DNA of 64,000 nt from Georhizobium profundi (GCF_003952725.1 NZ_CP032509.1:3682001-3746000); one strand, 5' to 3'; positions 45,454 through 54,685 are shown, numbered from the stretch's first letter. The notes: generated from the letters alone by a model not told the origin. Numbers and translations: made by a program.

Positions 45454-46719
45454 TTAGCTGACGCCGGCCGCTCCCTCGGCGCGTGTCGTGGTCAATACGT
45501 GCCGTTCGACAACCGCAGAGACGACGACGCCTGCCACGAGAGCCCAGAAGGGAGCGCTGATGCCGAGCAGCGTGATGTTGGAGAGTGACACGGCAAGCGC
45601 AACGAAGGCACCGGTCTGGTTGCCGAGTGACCGTCCGAACGCGTTCTGAAGGGCAGCGAGAAGCACGCCGATCATCGCGAGGCCGGCAACGGTTCCGATC
45701 AGCGCTCCGGGCAAAGACATGACGACGGGCACAGCAGCGCCCGCGACGATGCCGAACGCACCGAACAGAATGCCATTGACCACTGTCGCGGCGTACCGGC
45801 CTTCCTTGTTGTCGCCGGCCTGCTCGGAGGAGCAGATCGCGGTCATCGGGCCGGCGATGTTCGCGTTGTGGCCGCCGAGCAGACCAGCCGCCACGCCGCC
45901 TACACCCGAGATCACGGTCATCATGTTGATCGGCGGCTTGTAGCCTTCGGCCATCAGCACACCGGTCGCCTGCGCATTTTCGGCGCCGATGACGAGCAGT
46001 GCCAGCGGCACGGCAATCGCGAGGAAAGCGTCGAAGGTGAAGGTCGGCGCGGTGAATTCAGGGAAGACGAAGGCGATCTCGGTCGCAGCGCCGCCGACGG
46101 AACCGGTCGCAAAAGCGGCGATGAGGCCGGCAACGAGTGCCGCAAGCACCGGCGGGATCGTCTTTGTCATGCGCATCGACACGAAGAAGGCGATGATGGC
46201 TGCGCCCGCGATCAGCGGCGCGGTGCCGAGCGAGCCGACGGCGCCGGTCGCAAAGCGCATCAGCGCACCAGCAATCATGGCCATGACGATCGGCATCGGA
46301 ATCCAGCGCATCACCTTGCCGATGAGGCCGGAAATGCCGAGAACGAAGACGATCACGCCTGCCATGATGAAAGCACCCACGGCCTGATCGAAGGAGAAGG
46401 TGGCGAGCGAACCGGCAACCAGCGCGGCGCCGGGGATCGAATAGGCGCCGGTGACCGGCTGCTTGTAGCGCAATGCCAGGAACAGGCTGATCAGCCCGCC
46501 CAGAAAATAGATGGCAAACAGCCAGGCGACGGTCTGGCCGTTGGTCAGGCCGCCGTCATTGGCAGCTCCGATCACGATCAGGGCCGGGCCGGAGCAACCG
46601 AAGATCGCGGCGACGAGGCCGGCGCTGAACGACTTCACCGTCAGATGCTTGGGCAAGTCGCGCAATCCGGACGCGAAGCCAGGCGCTGGTTCGATGATAT
46701 GTCTTGTTTCCGTATTCAT
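45454..46719 (-). CDS. BenE family benzoate/H+-type symporter
   Basis: A 421-residue membrane protein with about 12 helices. BenE signatures are FSAGLVAAIFGCSGPALIV and GGHNANIAGPMTAICSSEQAG. The family imports aromatic carboxylates. Here it follows the furoate genes on the same strand, so 2-furoate is a plausible substrate. A terminator separates it from hmfE, and a 5' spacer of about 80 bases leaves room for its own promoter. Confidence 0.9.
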   Translation of the reverse strand: MNTETRHIIEPAPGFASGLRDLPKHLTVKSFSAGLVAAIFGCSGPALIVIGAANDGGLTNGQTVAWLFAIYFLGGLISLFLALRYKQPVTGAYSIPGAALVAGSLATFSFDQAVGAFIMAGVIVFVLGISGLIGKVMRWIPMPIVMAMIAGALMRFATGAVGSLGTAPLIAGAAIIAFFVSMRMTKTIPPVLAALVAGLIAAFATGSVGGAATEIAFVFPEFTAPTFTFDAFLAIAVPLALLVIGAENAQATGVLMAEGYKPPINMMTVISGVGGVAAGLLGGHNANIAGPMTAICSSEQAGDNKEGRYAATVVNGILFGAFGIVAGAAVPVVMSLPGALIGTVAGLAMIGVLLAALQNAFGRSLGNQTGAFVALAVSLSNITLLGISAPFWALVAGVVVSAVVERHVLTTTRAEGAAGVS

Positions 46720-46763
46720 TGAAATTCCTCCCGTGGGGGCCGCGTCCCCTGGTGCGGCCCGGT

Positions 46764-46795
46764 GAAAAAATGCCGGCCCTCCTCGCGGGGCCGGC
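46764..46795 (-). terminator. Rho-independent terminator after hmfE
   Basis: GCCGGCCC (46772-46779) pairs with GGGCCGGC (46788-46795), and on the minus strand is followed by ATTTTTTC. It lies between the crotonase-type gene and the BenE-type gene. Confidence 0.85.
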
Positions 46796-46802
46796 CTTGA
46801 TG

Positions 46803-47609
46803 TCAGCGACCGACGAAGACGGCGGCCCGTTTTTCGTGGAAGGCGTTGACCCCTTCGCGGAAATCGTCGGATTGGCGCAGACGGCTGTAATTGAGCCCTT
46901 CCAGCTCGATCGCGGTGGTGAGCAGCGCGTCGTCGGTGTCGTTCAAGAGCTTCTTGGCCGTGCGCTGTGCGATCGGCGAGAAGGCGATCAGTTCTTCGAC
47001 GAGCGCATCGACCGTGGTCTCGAGATCGGCGTCGGCGACGACGTCGGAGGCAATGCCCCAGTCATAGGCCTGCTTGCCGGTGATGCGCATGGAGCGCATG
47101 ACGATGTTCTTGGTGCGGGTGACGCCGACCATCTTCTGCAGGCGGGCCGAGCCGCCGGAGCCCGGGATCTGGCCGAGCTTCTGCTCAGGCAGCGCGTAGC
47201 GCGTCGTGTCGGTCGCGATGCGGAAGTCGCAGGCGAGCGACAGTTCGAAACCGACGCCGAAGCAATAGCCGCGATTGGCGGCGATCACAGGCTTGGAGCA
47301 GCGCGCAGGTGCCGCGATGTTCCAGGCGAGCTTGGAAACATGTTCCGGGGTCGCTTCGAGGAAGCCCTTGATGTTGCCGCCCGACGAGAAGTGTTCGCCC
47401 GCGCCGGTGACGACGATGATGCGAACGCGGTCGTCCTCATCGAGCGCTTCGAAAACGAGGCGGAGCTGGTCGCGTGCCAGCATGGAGACGACGTTGTAAG
47501 GCGGCCGATCCAAGGTGATGTCGGCACGTTGACGCACCGCGTCGATGACGACCGTGAAGCCGTCGAGGTCGGCGAGGCGCTTGTCGTCGAAAGTGGCTTT
47601 ATCTGCCAT
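46803..47609 (-). CDS. hmfE: Enoyl-CoA hydratase/isomerase family, probable 2-oxoglutaroyl-CoA hydrolase
   Basis: A 268-residue crotonase-fold protein. The oxyanion-hole segments are GEHFSSGGNIKGFLE and NRGYCFGVGFELSLACDF. In the known furoate pathway HmfE opens and hydrolyses the lactone/2-oxoglutaroyl-CoA to 2-oxoglutarate and CoA. The assignment rests on the gene order A-B-C-D-E, identical to the described hmfABCDE cluster. A generic crotonase acting on another acyl-CoA is the alternative. Confidence 0.8.
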   Translation of the reverse strand: MADKATFDDKRLADLDGFTVVIDAVRQRADITLDRPPYNVVSMLARDQLRLVFEALDEDDRVRIIVVTGAGEHFSSGGNIKGFLEATPEHVSKLAWNIAAPARCSKPVIAANRGYCFGVGFELSLACDFRIATDTTRYALPEQKLGQIPGSGGSARLQKMVGVTRTKNIVMRSMRITGKQAYDWGIASDVVADADLETTVDALVEELIAFSPIAQRTAKKLLNDTDDALLTTAIELEGLNYSRLRQSDDFREGVNAFHEKRAAVFVGR

Positions 47610-47642
47610 GTGGGAAATCCTTCTGGTCAGCAGGCTGTGTGC

Positions 47643-49163
47643 TTATTGATGTTCGGGAATGCGTTGTTCTTCGCGATATTCACCCGCAACCAGCATGCGG
47701 CGCAGGATCTTGCCGACGGGCGATTTTGGGATGTCCTCGACGAAGACGATACGGCGGGGCCGGCGGAAATTGGCGAGGCCTGAGGTCTTGCAGTGCTGGT
47801 CGAGTTCTTCGGCCGTCACGTTGCCGCGACGCTTGACGAAAGCGGTGACGACCTTGCCCCAGCGTTCATCCGGAAGACCGACGACAGCCACTTCGGCGAC
47901 GTCGTCATGCAGCGACAGGCAGCTCTCGACCTCGACCGGCGACACGTTCTCGCCACCGGTGATGATCATGTCGTCGGCGCGCCCCGTGACGAACAGATCG
48001 CCGTCTTCGTCGAAGAAGCCGGTATCGCCGGTGAAGTACCACCCCTTGCGCAAGGCCTTTGCGGTCGCGTCGGGCCGGTTCCAGTATCCTTCGAAGGCCT
48101 CGTCGCTCTTGGCGAGGGCAATGATCTCGCCTTCCTCGCCCGGTGCGGCAAGCTCATCGGGATCGGCGGCATTCAGCTTGGCGACGCGGATCATCTGGTT
48201 GATGCCGGCACGCCCCGCAGAGCCCGGCTTGGCTGCCGCCTTCTGCTCGATGCTGAACGTGTAGATCTCCGACGATCCGTAGTGGTTCACGAACAGTTCG
48301 GGCTTGAAGGCGTCGTCGAGCTTGCGCAAAAGCCCGTTTGTCATCGAGGCACCCGCATAGCCAAGCTTGGTGACCGACTTCACGCGCTCGGGAGAGAAGG
48401 CTTCGTGATGCACCACGTCATGATAGAGCGTGGGAACGAGATAGAGATTGGTGATCGCCTCGGCCTCGATAAGGTCGATGGCCTTGCCGGCATCGAAGCG
48501 CGGCAGGCAGATGAAGGCGCCGCCTGTCAGCGAAGACGCTATCAGCGACCGCACGCCCATCGTGTGATAGAGCGGCATGACGCCGAGCGTGCGCTCGCCA
48601 TGGCGATAGAGGTTCTGCGCCACATGGGCGAGCGCTCCGGCCCGTTCGGCACGATGGCGGCGCGGCACGCCCTTGGGCTTCGATGTCGTGCCGGACGTGT
48701 AGAGCATCAGCGACCAGTCTTCCGCCGAAGCCTGGGGCACGGCGAGCGGCGCATTCCCCTGCATCAGTTCAGCCAGCTCGGCGGCGGACTTGCGGATGAT
48801 GCCGGCAGCTTTGGCAGACGTTGCGACGGCGTCTTCGGTGACCTCCTCGTAGAACACCGCCTTGGCGCCGGAATCGTCGACCCCGTGATCGACCTCGTCG
48901 GCTTTGACCCGCCAGTTGAGCGGCGTGACGATGATGCCGGCGAACTGGCATGCCCAGTGCAGCGACGCATTCTCCCAGCGGTTCTGCATGGCCGTCAGCA
49001 CGTGATCGCCACGCGTCAGGCCCATCTCCCCGAGGCCCACGACCAGCGCCGAAATGCGCGCGTACCATTCGGCATAGGTTAGCCGTGTTGTACCATCCAC
49101 GATGGCAAGCGCATGCGGATCGCGATCCACACTCGCCACGAAACTCGTTCCCAGATCAAACAT
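47643..49163 (-). CDS. hmfD: Acyl-CoA synthetase, probable 2-furoyl-CoA synthetase
   Basis: A 506-residue AMP-forming ligase. Motifs: LMLYTSGTTSKPKGVPRRH (P-loop-like A3), YGSSEIYTF, GWYFTGDTGFFDEDGD, and catalytic lysine in KSPVGKILRR. It belongs to the aryl/acyl-CoA ligase group. It overlaps hmfC by 8 bases. In context it activates 2-furoate to furoyl-CoA; 4-chlorobenzoate-type ligases are similar and cannot be excluded by eye. Confidence 0.85.
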   Translation of the reverse strand: MFDLGTSFVASVDRDPHALAIVDGTTRLTYAEWYARISALVVGLGEMGLTRGDHVLTAMQNRWENASLHWACQFAGIIVTPLNWRVKADEVDHGVDDSGAKAVFYEEVTEDAVATSAKAAGIIRKSAAELAELMQGNAPLAVPQASAEDWSLMLYTSGTTSKPKGVPRRHRAERAGALAHVAQNLYRHGERTLGVMPLYHTMGVRSLIASSLTGGAFICLPRFDAGKAIDLIEAEAITNLYLVPTLYHDVVHHEAFSPERVKSVTKLGYAGASMTNGLLRKLDDAFKPELFVNHYGSSEIYTFSIEQKAAAKPGSAGRAGINQMIRVAKLNAADPDELAAPGEEGEIIALAKSDEAFEGYWNRPDATAKALRKGWYFTGDTGFFDEDGDLFVTGRADDMIITGGENVSPVEVESCLSLHDDVAEVAVVGLPDERWGKVVTAFVKRRGNVTAEELDQHCKTSGLANFRRPRRIVFVEDIPKSPVGKILRRMLVAGEYREEQRIPEHQ

Positions 49164-49668
49164 TGCTCTTCACCTCTCTCCGGATTTCATCGAGAGCCGA
49201 CAGCGCGGCCTCCACGATCGTCACGTATCCGGTGCACCGGCAGAGGTGACCGGAAAGATGGTCGCGCACCTCGTTGCGGCCCGCGTCTGGCCGTGCGCTG
49301 ATCAGCGCATCGAGCGACATCAGGATGCCCGGCGTGCAGAAGCCGCATTGGAGGCCGTGGTGCCGCTTGAATGCTGCCTGGAGCGCAGAGAGCCGGCCTT
49401 CTCCGGGCGACAGCGCCTCGACTGTGCGGATGTCGGCTCCTTCCGCCTGAACGGCGAGCATCAGGCAGGCACGTGCCGGTGCACCATCGACCTGGATCGT
49501 GCACGCGCCGCAGACACCGTGCTCGCAGCCGACATGGGTGCCGGTCAGGCCGATCTCGTGGCGGATGAAGTCGCTCAGAAGCATCCGGCTTTCCGCATCG
49601 GCCCTGACGGGCAGACCGTTGAGCTTAAACGTGACGGTCTTTTTCTCGTGGGCATTCAGGCGAGACAT
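49156..49668 (-). CDS. hmfC: Xanthine-dehydrogenase family [2Fe-2S] subunit, probable 2-furoyl-CoA dehydrogenase small subunit
   Basis: A 170-residue iron-sulfur subunit. It has a plant-ferredoxin cluster CEHGVCGACTIQVDG with a later C, and a second cluster CGFCTPGILMS with CRCTGYVTIVEA. The start MSRLNAHEKK at 49668 overlaps the end of the FAD subunit by 13 bases; the longer upstream frame is not coding. It passes electrons from the molybdenum centre to FAD. Confidence 0.93.
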   Translation of the reverse strand: MSRLNAHEKKTVTFKLNGLPVRADAESRMLLSDFIRHEIGLTGTHVGCEHGVCGACTIQVDGAPARACLMLAVQAEGADIRTVEALSPGEGRLSALQAAFKRHHGLQCGFCTPGILMSLDALISARPDAGRNEVRDHLSGHLCRCTGYVTIVEAALSALDEIRREVKSNV

Positions 49669-50483
49669 GCGGCAGCCTCCTCGATGGTGCGGCGGCCCAA
49701 ACGCCTGACGAGTTCGCGCCGATAGCGGGCCGAGGCGTGGATGTCGTCGCGGGCGTTCAGGTCCCAGGCGATCTCGTTCAGTGCATCGTCCAGGCCGGAA
49801 TCGTCGGGCAACGGCACGTCGAATCGTCGGGGGCGGTCGTCCACGCCGGCAATGGCGATCGATGCGGAGTGCTCGGTCACGATGGCGGCCACCGCCGTGA
49901 TCGCAAAATCGCCGTGGCGCCGTCCGATCTCGTTGAAGCCGTAACCGGTGCCATCGGCCCGGGCCGGGAACGACACCGCCTCGATCATCTCGCCCTCGGC
50001 GAGTTCCGTCGCCATCATGCCCAGGAAGAAATCTTCGGCACTGATCGTGCGCTTCTTGCGTTTGGTGCGCAGATGCACGCTTCCCCGAAGCGCAATCAGC
50101 GACAGCGGCAGTTCCGCGCTCGGATCGGCGTGGGCCAGCGAGCCGCAGACCGTTCCGCGCGCCCGGGTCTGCACATGGCCGAGCCACGGCAGGGCCATCG
50201 CCACCAGCGGCAAGCGGTTGGCAAGATCCGGCCACGCTTCGAGCTTGGCCTGGCGCACACCGGCGCCGATGAGGATGTCGCCGCCGCTTCGCTCGATCTT
50301 CTGCAGCGCCTCGATACGCATGATGTCGACGAGGACTGCAGGACGGGCAAGGCGCATGTTCAGCATGGGCACCAGTGACTGGCCGCCTGCGATGACGCGC
50401 GCGTCGCCGCCCGCTTCGTGCAGTGCATCCAGGGCCTCGTCGAGCGTTGCGGCCTGCAGGTAGTCGAACGCTGCGGGCTTCAT
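49656..50483 (-). CDS. hmfB: Xanthine-dehydrogenase family FAD subunit, probable 2-furoyl-CoA dehydrogenase medium subunit
   Basis: A 275-residue FAD-binding protein of the CoxM type. FAD motifs are ARVIAGGQSLVPMLNMRLA and TVCGSLAHADPSAELP. Its start overlaps the stop of the large subunit by ATGA. Together with hmfA and hmfC it forms a three-subunit hydroxylase. Confidence 0.93.
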   Translation of the reverse strand: MKPAAFDYLQAATLDEALDALHEAGGDARVIAGGQSLVPMLNMRLARPAVLVDIMRIEALQKIERSGGDILIGAGVRQAKLEAWPDLANRLPLVAMALPWLGHVQTRARGTVCGSLAHADPSAELPLSLIALRGSVHLRTKRKKRTISAEDFFLGMMATELAEGEMIEAVSFPARADGTGYGFNEIGRRHGDFAITAVAAIVTEHSASIAIAGVDDRPRRFDVPLPDDSGLDDALNEIAWDLNARDDIHASARYRRELVRRLGRRTIEEAAACLA

Positions 50484-53458
50484 GCGCGCCTCCCCAGAAG
50501 AGACCTCAATCGGGCCATCAGGCCGGTCGACGGAGCTTCGGCGGCCTTGCCGCGCCCGGCATACCGGGCGAGCGACTGGAAGAACTGGCCGATGACCACG
50601 CGTGCCGCGCCGTCGAGCAGGCGTCCGCCGATGGACGCGACCTTGCCGCCGATACCGGCTTCGTAGCTGTAGGAAACGCGGGTGCCTTTTTCCGTTGCGG
50701 TCAGCGTGATACGACCCTGCCCTCGGCCTGATCCGAGAGCGCCTTCCGTGCCGCCCGAAAGCGTCACCGCCTCAGGTTCGACCATGTCGGACAGTTCGAT
50801 ATCGGCCCGGTAACGCCCCTTGACCGGGCCAACCCCCAGGGTGACATCGGCGCGGAAATGCGTCTCGGAAATCTTCTCGACCTTGTGGGCGCCGGGAATG
50901 ATCGCTTCCAGCGTCCTGGGATCGAGCAGCATCGCCCAGATCTCTTCACGCGTGGCGGAAACCTCTGCCGATCCTTCGCCCGACAGTGCGCGTTCGCCCT
51001 CGCGCGCCTTCAGCGGCTTCGCGTCGCTTTTCGGCCGGGCCGAGGGCTTTTCGTCGCCGTGGATGAGCGCCGAGATCTTGCTCGGCGAGAGCGGCAGCGT
51101 CAGGTCCTCGACGCCCGTGGCATCGGCGATGGCGTTGGCTATGCAAGCCGGCGTCGACATGCAGTTGCCTTCACCGACCCCTTTTGCGCCAAGCGGCGTG
51201 AAGGGCGACGGGCTTTCGAAATGGAGGATCACCGGCTCCGGTGTCTCCATCACGGTCGGGATCAGATAATCGGCGAGCGTTCCGGTGAGGAAAGCCCCGT
51301 CGGAGCCATAGGCGTATTCTTCGTAGAGCGCAGCACCCACTGCCTGGGCAAAGCCGCCGCGGACCTGGCCATCCACCATGCCGGGATGCAGGATCGTGCC
51401 GCAATCATGCATCGTTACATATCGATCGATACGGGCAACGCCGGTGTCGCGGTCGATTTCCACGCCGCAGAAATCAAAGATGAAGCCGTGGCAGAGCGAT
51501 GAATTGATACCATCCTCGGCCGTTGGCGCGGTCAGTTCGTCGGGCGTCCAGAACACGGTTTCGCGAATGGTCTGCCCGGTGCCTTCCGGGACAGTTCCCG
51601 GCGCCCAATGGCTTGCTGCGGCGACGCGCGCGAACGAGACGGAGTTGTCGGGATTGCCACGGTCGAACACCTTGCCATCTGCGAAGTCGACGTTGTCGGC
51701 AGTGACATTCAGCTGTGCGGCAGCAATCGTCGCCAATCTGCCGCGCAGCCGGTCAGCGGCCAGCCGCGCAGTGCCGGCGACGGCTGGTGCGAAACGGCTG
51801 GCATAATTGCCGGATGCGATCGACCAGGCGTCCCGGTTGGTGTCGAGTTCCGTGTTGACCCGGACGGCGCTCAGAGGAAGGCCCAGCCGGTCGGCGACGA
51901 CCTGGGCGAGCACCGTGCGATGGCCCTGCCCTTGCGGCACCGATGCGACCTTGACGGTGACCGAACCGAGCGGGTCGATGCCGACCGTCGCCACGGCCTG
52001 TGCGCCATTTTTCGGCCCGGCCTTGGCGCGTGCCTCCGGCGTCAGCAACGTGGTGATATAGCCCATGTTGGAGACGCTCGGCTCCACCGCGGCGGTGAGG
52101 CCGATACCGTATAACCTGCCTTCCGCGCGGGCTGCATCGCGCCGGGCCATCAGTTCGTCGAGCCCACCTTCGGTGACGGCGCGGTCAAGCGCGGCGGCAT
52201 AGTCGCCTGAGTCCAGAAGCGCGCCGGTCGCGGTGCGATAGGGAAAGGCGTCGCTCGGCACCAGGTTTTTCCGGATCACATCGAGCCGGTCGAGGCCGAG
52301 TTCGTCGGCGATCTTGTGGACGAGCCGCTCCAGCGGGAAATAGATCTGAGGGCCGCCGAAGCCCCTGTTGAGGCCAGTCGGCGTCTTGTTCGTCAGGACG
52401 ACCCGGTTGCGGATCGTGACATTGTCGATGGCATAGGCGCCGGTCATGTTGCCATGCATGCGGTAGAGCGTCGCCGGTTCGGGCGCCCTGAGATGCGCGC
52501 CGCAATCCTCGATCTGGTCCCAGGAGAGCGCGGTGATCCGGCCGTCCGGCTCCACCGCCGCTTCCAGTGTCGTTACCCGATTTGTCGCCGAGACCGACGC
52601 GGTCAGGTGCTCCAGGCGATCCTCGATCCACTTGACGGGCCTGTCGGCAACCCGTGCAGCAATGGCAATGAGCACCACATAAGGAAACACGCCCTGCTTG
52701 ACGCCGAAGGAACCGCCGGAATCCGGCGGGGTGCGCAGGCGCATGCGGTTGCCGGGAACCTTCAGCGCACGTGACAGAACCGCGTGGATAGAGAACGGAC
52801 CCTGGAAGTTCGCCGTGACGTCATAGGCGTCTTCGCCGGGGTCATATTCGGCGATGACGCCATAGGTCTCGATGGGCGTGCAGGAATTGCGCGGATAGGC
52901 CGTGGTGATGGAAATGCGGTGTGCGGCAGCCTCGAAGGCAGCCTCTGGATTGCCGTAGCGAAACGAACGCTCATTGATCAGGTTCGTGCCAAGCGACGGA
53001 TGGAGGACGGGCGCGTCGTCGGCAAGCGCCGCGCGCGGATCCATCACCGGCGGCAGAGTCTCGTAAGTGACCTCCACGAGATCCAGCGCGTCCTCGGCGA
53101 TATAGCGGCTCTCCGCCACCACGAGCACGACGGGCTCGCCCACATACCGGACGCGGTCGCGGGCCATCGGCCAGCATTCCACATCGGCCTTCACGCCGAC
53201 GACGAGGCTGTTGGTCAGGCTTGCGACGTCCTCGCCCGTGAGGACCGCGTAGACGCCTGGATGCGCCTTGGCTTTATCGGTGTCGATAGCCCTGATTTCG
53301 GCATGCGCATGCGGGGAGCGCAGGAAAGCGGTGTAGGCGGTATCGCGGCGCGTCGGCAGATCGTCGATGTAGCGTCCGCAGCCTTTCAGAAGGCTCGCAT
53401 CCTCGACACGTTCGACAGACTGTCCGACGAGGCTTTGCGGCCTCGTTAGCTCGTTCAT
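50480..53458 (-). CDS. hmfA: Molybdopterin hydroxylase large subunit with C-terminal CoxG/SRPBCC domain, probable 2-furoyl-CoA dehydrogenase
   Basis: A 992-residue protein. Residues about 10-770 are the CoxL/XdhB-type molybdenum subunit (SLVGQSVERVEDASLLKGCG, RGFGGPQIYFPLERLVHKIA, GQGHRTVLAQVVADRLGL, GAKGVGEGNCMSTPACIANA with the catalytic Glu). Residues about 810-960 form a CoxG-like SRPBCC domain (SAEVSATREEIWAMLLDP, FRADVTLGVGPVKGRY), a domain usually encoded separately. The ATG at 53458 has GGGAGGAG before it and is preferred to one at 53479. It hydroxylates furoyl-CoA at C5 in the hmf scheme. A small basic tail (LRSLLGRRA) ends the protein. Confidence 0.9.
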   Translation of the reverse strand: MNELTRPQSLVGQSVERVEDASLLKGCGRYIDDLPTRRDTAYTAFLRSPHAHAEIRAIDTDKAKAHPGVYAVLTGEDVASLTNSLVVGVKADVECWPMARDRVRYVGEPVVLVVAESRYIAEDALDLVEVTYETLPPVMDPRAALADDAPVLHPSLGTNLINERSFRYGNPEAAFEAAAHRISITTAYPRNSCTPIETYGVIAEYDPGEDAYDVTANFQGPFSIHAVLSRALKVPGNRMRLRTPPDSGGSFGVKQGVFPYVVLIAIAARVADRPVKWIEDRLEHLTASVSATNRVTTLEAAVEPDGRITALSWDQIEDCGAHLRAPEPATLYRMHGNMTGAYAIDNVTIRNRVVLTNKTPTGLNRGFGGPQIYFPLERLVHKIADELGLDRLDVIRKNLVPSDAFPYRTATGALLDSGDYAAALDRAVTEGGLDELMARRDAARAEGRLYGIGLTAAVEPSVSNMGYITTLLTPEARAKAGPKNGAQAVATVGIDPLGSVTVKVASVPQGQGHRTVLAQVVADRLGLPLSAVRVNTELDTNRDAWSIASGNYASRFAPAVAGTARLAADRLRGRLATIAAAQLNVTADNVDFADGKVFDRGNPDNSVSFARVAAASHWAPGTVPEGTGQTIRETVFWTPDELTAPTAEDGINSSLCHGFIFDFCGVEIDRDTGVARIDRYVTMHDCGTILHPGMVDGQVRGGFAQAVGAALYEEYAYGSDGAFLTGTLADYLIPTVMETPEPVILHFESPSPFTPLGAKGVGEGNCMSTPACIANAIADATGVEDLTLPLSPSKISALIHGDEKPSARPKSDAKPLKAREGERALSGEGSAEVSATREEIWAMLLDPRTLEAIIPGAHKVEKISETHFRADVTLGVGPVKGRYRADIELSDMVEPEAVTLSGGTEGALGSGRGQGRITLTATEKGTRVSYSYEAGIGGKVASIGGRLLDGAARVVIGQFFQSLARYAGRGKAAEAPSTGLMARLRSLLGRRA

Positions 53459-53534
53459 GGCGTCTCCTCCCTGGCGCATGCGTTGGAAGCAGCACCATGG
53501 CGTGGAGGAAACAGCCGTTGAGACTAGTCGGCGA

Positions 53535-53569
53535 TACCGGGACGTCTCACGACTTACCGAGAAGTCTCA
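53535..53569 (-). promoter_or_regulatory. Tandem direct repeat, candidate AraC-family binding site before hmfA
   Basis: TACCGGGACGTCTCA (53535-53549) and TACCGAGAAGTCTCA (53555-53569) agree at 13 of 15 positions and are exactly 20 bases apart, two helical turns. This is the usual geometry for AraC-family dimers. The pair lies 77-111 bases before hmfA, and the distal copy overlaps the 3' end of the regulator gene. Confidence 0.6.
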
Positions 53570-54420
53570 TATTGCGACCCGGCGAGGCGTGTAACGGAGC
53601 GAAATACGCTTGGCGAGGACCCGGCGTGATCGTGGAAGAAGCGCGAGAAATGCGCTGGAACCGAGAAGCCGAGTCGCTCGCCGATGGCGGCGAAGGTCTC
53701 TTCCCCGTCGGAGACCGCGCTGACTGCGCTTTCCAACCGCTGGACGTTCAGATAGACCCGCGGGCTGACGCGCATGACGCTTTCGAACTGCCGGAAGAAG
53801 TGCGCCCGCGACATGCCGACATCGGTTGCCAACGTGTCCATGTCGGTGATCACGCCGGGGTTCGCCGTCATCAGCATCACCGCCTTGCGGATGCGGAAAT
53901 CGGAGGGTTCGCGTGCAGCCAGTGCGCTGATCGACTGGGGCACGCTGCGCCAGGCTGTGAACCGCTCGATGACGGTGATCATCAGCCGGCCGAGCATGTC
54001 TTCGTGCAGCGCAGCAGCATCCGGCGCATGCACCATCGCCTCTGCGAGCTCGCGGGCGAGCCGCCTGATATCAGGCGTGATGGAGCCGGCTGCGGCTTCG
54101 AAAAAGTCCGGCGCGTCGCTCGCACCCCAGTTCTTACGGAAGTGCTGCAGCCACTGAGGCTCGATATAGAGCGCCAGGATCACCGTTTTGGGCCGCGCCA
54201 GATCATGGTCGTAGGCGTGCGGCTCCCAGGCGTTGATCAGCACCGCCGTTTCATCGGTCAAGGGAACAGCGCGATCACGAACGAAAAACTGAGTGTCGGC
54301 GCCCTCGACCTTCAGCAGCACATGGCAGTGCGGATGCGCATGACGCACCAACGGCCTGTCCATGTCGAGCAATGCTACTCGACCAAATCGACCTCTGGCG
54401 ATACGCAGTGCACTAGACAT
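53554..54420 (-). CDS. AraC family transcriptional regulator of the furoate cluster
   Basis: A protein of about 288 residues when started at MSSALRIARG (54420); the frame is open further, to 54684, but the extra N-terminus is not like the family. A cupin-like sensor domain (VRHAHPHCHVLLKVEG) is followed by the two AraC helix-turn-helix motifs (ITDMDTLATDVGMSRAHFFR and FAAIGERLGFSVPAHFSRFF). It lies directly upstream of hmfA on the same strand and probably activates it in response to furoate or furoyl-CoA. Confidence 0.9.
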   Translation of the reverse strand: MSSALRIARGRFGRVALLDMDRPLVRHAHPHCHVLLKVEGADTQFFVRDRAVPLTDETAVLINAWEPHAYDHDLARPKTVILALYIEPQWLQHFRKNWGASDAPDFFEAAAGSITPDIRRLARELAEAMVHAPDAAALHEDMLGRLMITVIERFTAWRSVPQSISALAAREPSDFRIRKAVMLMTANPGVITDMDTLATDVGMSRAHFFRQFESVMRVSPRVYLNVQRLESAVSAVSDGEETFAAIGERLGFSVPAHFSRFFHDHAGSSPSVFRSVTRLAGSQYETSR

Positions 54421-54669
54421 CGTGGGCTTCGTTGTTGATCGACCGACGCTCAAACTGCGTTGATCGGCTTTCGCTGTCAAATGTGGCAGCACGCACATGG
54501 ATCGCGCCGGGTACCATTGCTCCGCAAGCATCCCGACGGTTCCACATCTCGACGGGGGACCACCCTGCTCCAAATTTGAATATTGTTCAATTATTGCCGC
54601 GCTTTCTGCTGCGCATTCGACCAGTTTTGCCGTAAATTTGGGCTTGTCCGCGCTGATAAACTCTGTTTC

Positions 54670-54685
54670 ATTGAAGCGGTTCAAT
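54670..54685. promoter_or_regulatory. LacI-type operator in front of the LacI-PfkB fusion gene
   Basis: ATTGAAGCGGTTCAAT has 6-base inverted arms ATTGAA/TTCAAT and a central CG, the form of LacI/PurR-family operators. It ends 11 bases before the start codon at 54697, so binding would block transcription or translation of the operon. A second TTGAA-N5-TTCAA lies at 54576-54590. Confidence 0.6.
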
